From contig NC_049562.1 of the NCBI RefSeq assembly GCF_013368755.1, positions 496,001 through 560,000 on the forward strand: a stretch of 64,000 bases of DNA, given 5' to 3'. This DNA comes from Talaromyces rugulosus (Eukaryota > Ascomycota > Eurotiomycetes > Eurotiales > Trichocomaceae). This document shows, one piece after another, positions 58,901-64,000 of the stretch; the stretch's first letter is position 1, and the number at the start of each line of letters is the position of its first letter. The translations under genes were made by a program, and so were the position numbers. Below the pieces are notes generated by a model. The model was not told the DNA's origin, searched no databases, and was given only the letters and a program-made list of their open reading frames with translations.

Positions 58901-59103
58901 GACTCTGGCACAACGAAGGCCGACGCAAACCATCCAAGCGATACGGGCGCCTGCTCGAGTCTCCCAAAGTCGGGCTCAATGAAATGCTGCTGCACCACAA
59001 GATGGAAGTGGCCGAGTGGATCGACACGCGGATCAGCATGCACATCAGCAGCAGCAGCGAGGAGCCCGAGGATAACGACGATGCTGGGATGAAGAAGGAG
59101 TAG
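55915..59103 (+). CDS. hdaA: Class II histone deacetylase (Hda1/HdaA type) with C-terminal Arb2 domain
   Basis: Fifteen exons (55915-56557, 56617-56905, 56968-56981, 57033-57171, 57221-57333, 57388-57515, 57631-57844, 57892-58003, 58058-58105, 58152-58215, 58264-58356, 58412-58497, 58546-58625, 58689-58795, 58870-59103) give 787 aa. The deacetylase domain (about 125-440) has PPGHHAERDKTMGFCLFNNV, ILIVDWDVHHGNGIQ (zinc and charge-relay residues), MHVYADGNFYPGG, IVAAGFDAAAGDELGG and CLEGGYN. The second half is the Arb2-type domain of fungal Hda1 (VIFHDPPEMMGIHHP, IFFMGVGDAFFGVANLLINR). Exon 3 is only 14 nt. The exon 12 acceptor is tandem (TAGCAG, 58406-58411), allowing an extra Gln. In Aspergillus, HdaA controls secondary-metabolite clusters and oxidative-stress resistance. 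Confidence 0.94.
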
Positions 59104-60032
59104 TTTGCTCGCCACTAAGTATTGCTTATTGCTCGTGATAGAGCCACCAAATCGTTGCGGTGCTGTAAGGTGTCATTGTTTGGTTCGCTTTTATTTCCCA
59201 GTCTAGTACAATGATGGTGATAAACTAGCATGTCAACTTATGCTGCATGATGCGCTGTCTGCCAGCGCAATACGTATTACCTGTATCTGTAGTAACGTGA
59301 CAGCCAATTGATCGGTGAGCGGCAAAGACGCAGCGCCACGCGCTTAGAGAGCACTGATCAGCGGCTGGGCCGGAATGCCTCCTGAGCAATTCTCTATTAG
59401 TACCTTCTAGTACTAGTAGCTGGGTGGTCTCAGCTCCACGCGGACCCAGCAGAGCGGATTCCTAGTTACCTCAACATGGCACTTGGAATCGTGATCGCCT
59501 CCCCCTCTGGCGCACTTTCCGGCCGCTTTCCTCTACCATTATTCATCATCCCTGGCCTCTTGTGCTCATAACTTGGGCCACATCTTGCTTATTCTTATTC
59601 TGCTTTTTTATCCTAGCATCCTCATCTCGCTGACGCGATCAATCGATCGATTGATTGATTGATCCCATTGCGTGCGTGCGTGCCTGCAAACAAGTCAAGG
59701 TCACCCTTGCGTCGTGAATGTCTCCAAGGTCCTCAACAATCCGTTTGTCTCGTGCAATCACCCCGTCATTGAACAGGCCTACGACTCGCCCTAGACTATT
59801 CGTACTACTACAGAACGAGAAGAAGAAGAAGAAGAAGAGTACGATAACCGTTAGCACGACTTTGCCTCGCCAATTCGCCGCCTGTATCATCACCCCGCCG
59901 TCGTTTCGCCGCCTGGTGGATCCGCCTCGCTGTTTCAGCACTTCACCATTACTGTCCTCTTCTTCTTCTTTTTTTGATACTGCTCCTCCTCCTCCTCCCT
60001 CTTCAACCTATTCTTCACCCCCTCCGACCACC
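59104..60032. promoter_or_regulatory. Promoter/leader of the Ste23 gene, including a possible presequence-coding region
   Basis: About 930 bases. A GATC/GATT-type simple repeat occurs at 59,636-59,663. From 59718 an in-frame ATG opens a reading frame that runs without a stop into the protease gene (105 extra codons before the internal Met at 60033). This part may be 5' UTR or coding (see findings). Confidence 0.5.
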
Positions 60033-63000
60033 ATGTCGGGCGCTTCGCATCTTGCCGACCGGCTTGAGAAGCCAGAGTTGGACGACCGCTCATATCGCGT
60101 GATTAGACTGCCCAATCGACTGGAGGCCCTGCTCGTGCATGATCCGGATACTGACAAGGCCAGCGCCTCGGCTAATGTCAATGTGGGCAATTTCTCCGAC
60201 GATGATAGCATGCCCGGCATGGCGCATGCGGTAGAGGTGAGTCTATACTTTGTCGTCTGTTGTTTGTTTTTTTTTTTTTTTTTTCACTGTCTAATGTTTT
60301 CGCCTGCTAGCATCTTCTGTTCATGGGGACGGAAAAGTACCCCAAAGAGAACGCGTACAACCAGTATCTCGCCGCACATTCGGGCTCGTCAAACGCATAT
60401 ACGGGGGCAATCGAAACAAATTACTTCTTCGAGGTGGCTGCGACGGGAGAGAGCTCTGATGGGAATGGAGAGGCGAACAATGGCAATGGCGTCACCAACG
60501 GCACCAGTAATGGTACTAGCAATGGTACTAGCAATGACGTGTCTAGCAGTACTTCGTCGTCTTCTAGTCCGCTGTACGGTGCGCTCGACCGTTTTGCGCA
60601 GTTCTTCATTGCGCCGTTGTTTCTAGAGTCGACGCTGGATCGCGAGTTGCAAGCAGTCGATTCGGAAAACAAGAAGAACCTGCAGAGCGATTTGTGGCGG
60701 CTGATGCAGCTGAACAAGTCGCTTTCCAACCCCAAACACCCCTACCACCATTTCTCAACCGGGAATCTGCAGACCCTACGCGATGACCCGCAGGCACGCG
60801 GCGTGGAGATTCGCAAAGAGTTCATCAACTTTCACAAGAAGCACTACTCTGCGAACCGCATGAAGCTGGTCGTCCTGGGACGGGAATCTCTCGATCAGTT
60901 GGAGAGCTGGGTGGTTGAGCTGTTTTCCGGGGTGCACAACAAAGACCTGCCGCAGAACCGATGGGACGAGGTACAGCCGTTTTCGGACGATCAGCTGTGC
61001 ACGCAAGTGTTTGCTAAGCCAGTTATGGACACGCGGTCGCTGGACATTTATTTCCCCTTTTTGGACGAGGAGGATCACTTCGAGACTCACCCGAGTCGGT
61101 ATATCAGCCACCTTATCGGTCATGAGGGACCCGGCAGTATTCTGGCCTACATCAAGCAAAAGGGCTGGGCCAATGGTCTGTCGGCGGGCGCGATGCCTGT
61201 CTGTCCAGGATCTGCTTTTTTTACCATCTCTGTGCGTCTGACCGAGGATGGCTTGACTCATCACCGCGAGGTCGTCAAGACTATCTTCCAGTACATTGCC
61301 ATGATCAAGGAGAAAACGCCCGAGCAATGGATCTTTGATGAGATGAAGAACCTGGCCGAGGTTGATTTCAGATTCAAGCAGAAATCGCCTGCGTCGCGCT
61401 TCACCAGCCGGCTGAGCAGCGTGATGCAGAAGCCGTTGCCGCGCGAGTGGCTGCTCAGTGGGAACAGCTTGTTCAGGAAATTTGACTCTGAGCTGATCAC
61501 CAAAGCGCTGTCGTATCTGAGAGCGGATAACTTTAGACTCATGATTGTGTCGCAGGAATTGCCTGGCGGATGGGGCTCCAAGGAGAAATGGTATGGAACA
61601 GAGTACAAGGTGGAAAAGATCCCCGAGGATTTCCTCGGTGAGATCCGGGGTGCTCTGGCCTCGTCGCCTTCGGACAGGATACAAGACCTGCACATGCCTC
61701 ATAAGAACGAGTTCATCCCGACGCGCCTGTCGGTGGAAAAGAAAGACGTTGCGCAGTGGGCCAAAGCGCCCAAGCTCATCCGTCTCGACGATCAAGTTCG
61801 TGTGTGGTTCAAAAAGGACGACCACTTCTGGGTGCCCAAGGCCACTGTCTACGTGACTCTGCGCAACTCGCTGGTCTGGGCCACGCCCGCCAACTCGGTC
61901 AAGACCAAGATTTACTGCGAATTGGTGAGAGATGCGCTGGTTGAGTACTCGTACGATGCCGAGCTGGCGGGACTGGATTATAACCTGTCGGCGAGCATTT
62001 TTGGTCTAGATGTGTGTGTCAGCGGTTACAATGACAAGATGTCGGTTCTTTTGGAGAAGGTCACTTCGACGATGCGCGAGCTTGAGGTCAAACCGGATCG
62101 GTTCAAGATTGTCAAGGAGCGGTTGGCGAGGGCGTATAAGAACGCCGAGTACCAGGCACCATATTCCCAAGTGGGAGAAATGACGCGGTACCTCACGTCG
62201 GAGAAGACGTGGATCAACGAGCAGTATGCGGCGGAATTGGAGCACATTGAGGCGGACGACGTGGCCGCTTTCTTTCCTCTGCTCTTGCAACAGAACCACA
62301 TCGAAGTTCTGGCGCACGGCAACCTGTACAAGGAGGACGCCTTGAAGATGACAAACCTTGTTGAGAAAACGGTTCGCAGCCGGCCACTGCCACAATCGCA
62401 ATGGCATGTTCGCAGGAATATGGTCTTCCCACCGGGCAGCAACTACATCTACGAGCGGCAGCTGAAAGACCCTCAGAACGTCAACAACTGCATTGAGTAC
62501 TATCTCTACGTTGGCTCGGTCACGGACGACAAGCTCCGTGCCAAGCTGCTCTTGTTTTCGCAAATGACCGAAGAGCCAGCATTTGACCAGCTGCGAAGCA
62601 AAGAACAGCTGGGATACGTTGTCTGGAGCGGCGCGCGCTACTCGCCCACGACAATCGGATACCGGGTCATCATCCAGAGCGAGCGCACGGCGCAGTACCT
62701 AGAAGGCCGCATTGACGCGTTCTTGGGCGAGTTTGCACAGATGCTGCAAGACATGACCGAGGAGGAGTTTGAAGGGCACAAGCGCAGCATCATCAACAAG
62801 CGGCTCGAGAAACTGAAGAATCTCGGGTCTGAGACGGGTCGTTTCTGGACGCATATTGGGTCCGAGTACTTTAACTTTTTGCAGCACGAGATCGACGCTG
62901 CCAGCGTGCGCGGCGTGACCAAGGCCGACCTCACTGCGTTTTTCAGCCAGTATATCGATCCCAAGTCGGAGACGCGCGCCAAGCTGTCCATTCACCTGAA

Positions 63001-63253
63001 CTCGCCGGCCGCTGATATCGACAAGCAGCTGCCAGTCGACACCTCGCAGACGGCCGAGGGCGCGGACTCGCTGCACGGGCAAAAGATGACGAACGGGGTT
63101 AATGGCGAAAAGCAAAAGAACCACCAACAGACTGCGCGCGAGCCCATCTACGTGACGAATGTGCCGCACTTCAAGGCGTCTCTACCGGTCAGCGCGGGTC
63201 CCTACCCCGTGGTTGATCTGTACGAGTTTGAGGATTTTGATTCGAAGCTGTGA
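60033..63253 (+). CDS. STE23: Insulysin/Ste23-type M16 metalloprotease
   Basis: Exons 60033-60236 and 60311-63253 (74-nt intron with a long T run) give 1048 aa from MSGASHLADRL. The inverted zinc motif HxxEH (HAVEH) is cut by the intron between Glu and His. The distal Glu lies in RELQAVDSENKKN. MPGMAH, LLFMGTEKYPKENAY and AAHSGSSNAYT complete the M16 signature. The C-terminal half has EQLGYVVWSGARY and RPLPQSQWHV. An Asn/Gly/Thr/Ser-rich insert with three NGTS units (about 120-165) is a variable loop. The family degrades peptides inside a closed chamber; yeast Ste23 also processes a-factor. An upstream in-frame ATG at 59718 would add 105 residues resembling a mitochondrial presequence. Confidence 0.94.
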
Positions 63254-63543
63254 TGTTTAGGGCTGTATATCTAGATGTGTAGAAGTAGACTTAGATCATA
63301 CATTATCATATCGTCAATACCGTACTATATACATGGATAAATATCATAAGAGTATAGAATATAGTAGAATATAGTATAGGGTCTGATTGGCCGACCCAGT
63401 GTTTTTGCGGGGCTGTCGAGCTCCACCGCGGAATTGCAAGCTTCAAGTCACTTTCACTTCTGTCTCGACTTGTCTCCAATTGCACTCGCATCACGATTTC
63501 TGCTATTTCCTGCAGAGCGAAATATATACCCCGAAAAAAGAAA

Positions 63544-64000
<457 letters not shown>

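Noticed and set aside
60421..62991. Long minus-strand frames opposite the Ste23 gene (up to 349 codons)
   Set aside because: These are antisense shadows of a GC-rich, codon-biased gene whose plus-strand protein is clearly M16.

Overview
The window is nuclear DNA from a filamentous ascomycete, most likely a member of the Eurotiales (Aspergillus, Penicillium or Talaromyces type). The evidence is the density of short introns (about 47-115 nt) with GT..AG ends and CTAAC-like branch points, the abundance of Zn2Cys6 regulators, a PNP-NACHT-ankyrin NLR, a gpdA gene with a 5' UTR intron like that of Aspergillus, and HdaA- and Pin4-type housekeeping genes. The exact genus cannot be fixed from the sequence. 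I saw no rRNA, tRNA, CRISPR array or intact transposon. Exon models were built by hand from splice signals and reading-frame continuity.

Core and accessory blocks alternate. Core block 1 (1-7.4 kb) holds the start of TRM6 (cut by the left edge), a MINDY-type deubiquitinase with a CaaX end, and the heat-shock factor HSF1. Accessory block 1 (8.4-36.7 kb) has four parts. The first is a putative catabolic or secondary-metabolite group: a FUS2/dihydropseudooxynicotine-hydrolase-like enzyme, two Zn2Cys6 regulators, an FAD monooxygenase, and a third regulator with two tandem zinc clusters. The second is an 11-exon NLR-like gene whose C-terminus is a heterotrimeric G-protein alpha domain. The third is a GFA-domain protein next to a frameshifted pseudogene. 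The fourth is a small galactoside-use group: a Zn2Cys6 regulator, a lactose-permease-type transporter, and a GH35 beta-galactosidase divergent from the transporter, followed by a small alpha/beta hydrolase.

Core block 2 (39.5-44 kb) holds the RNA-binding protein Pin4 and histone H2A.Z. Accessory block 2 (44.6-51 kb) holds an RTA1-family membrane protein, another Zn2Cys6 regulator, a repeat-like low-complexity tract, and an ankyrin gene interrupted by an in-frame TAG. Core block 3 (51.5-64 kb) holds PHO88/SND3, GAPDH, class II histone deacetylase HdaA, an insulysin/Ste23 protease with a possible mitochondrial presequence, and the start of CFIm25 (cut by the right edge).

The standout is the PNP-NACHT-ANK-G-alpha fusion at 20,487-25,312. 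All eleven exons join in frame without a stop. The G-alpha part keeps the overall fold signature but has lost several key nucleotide-cycle residues, including the catalytic glutamine (DVGGQ to DVGGA). I know of no described NLR with an integrated G-alpha. An integrated decoy or a G-protein-coupled immune/incompatibility sensor is a natural hypothesis.
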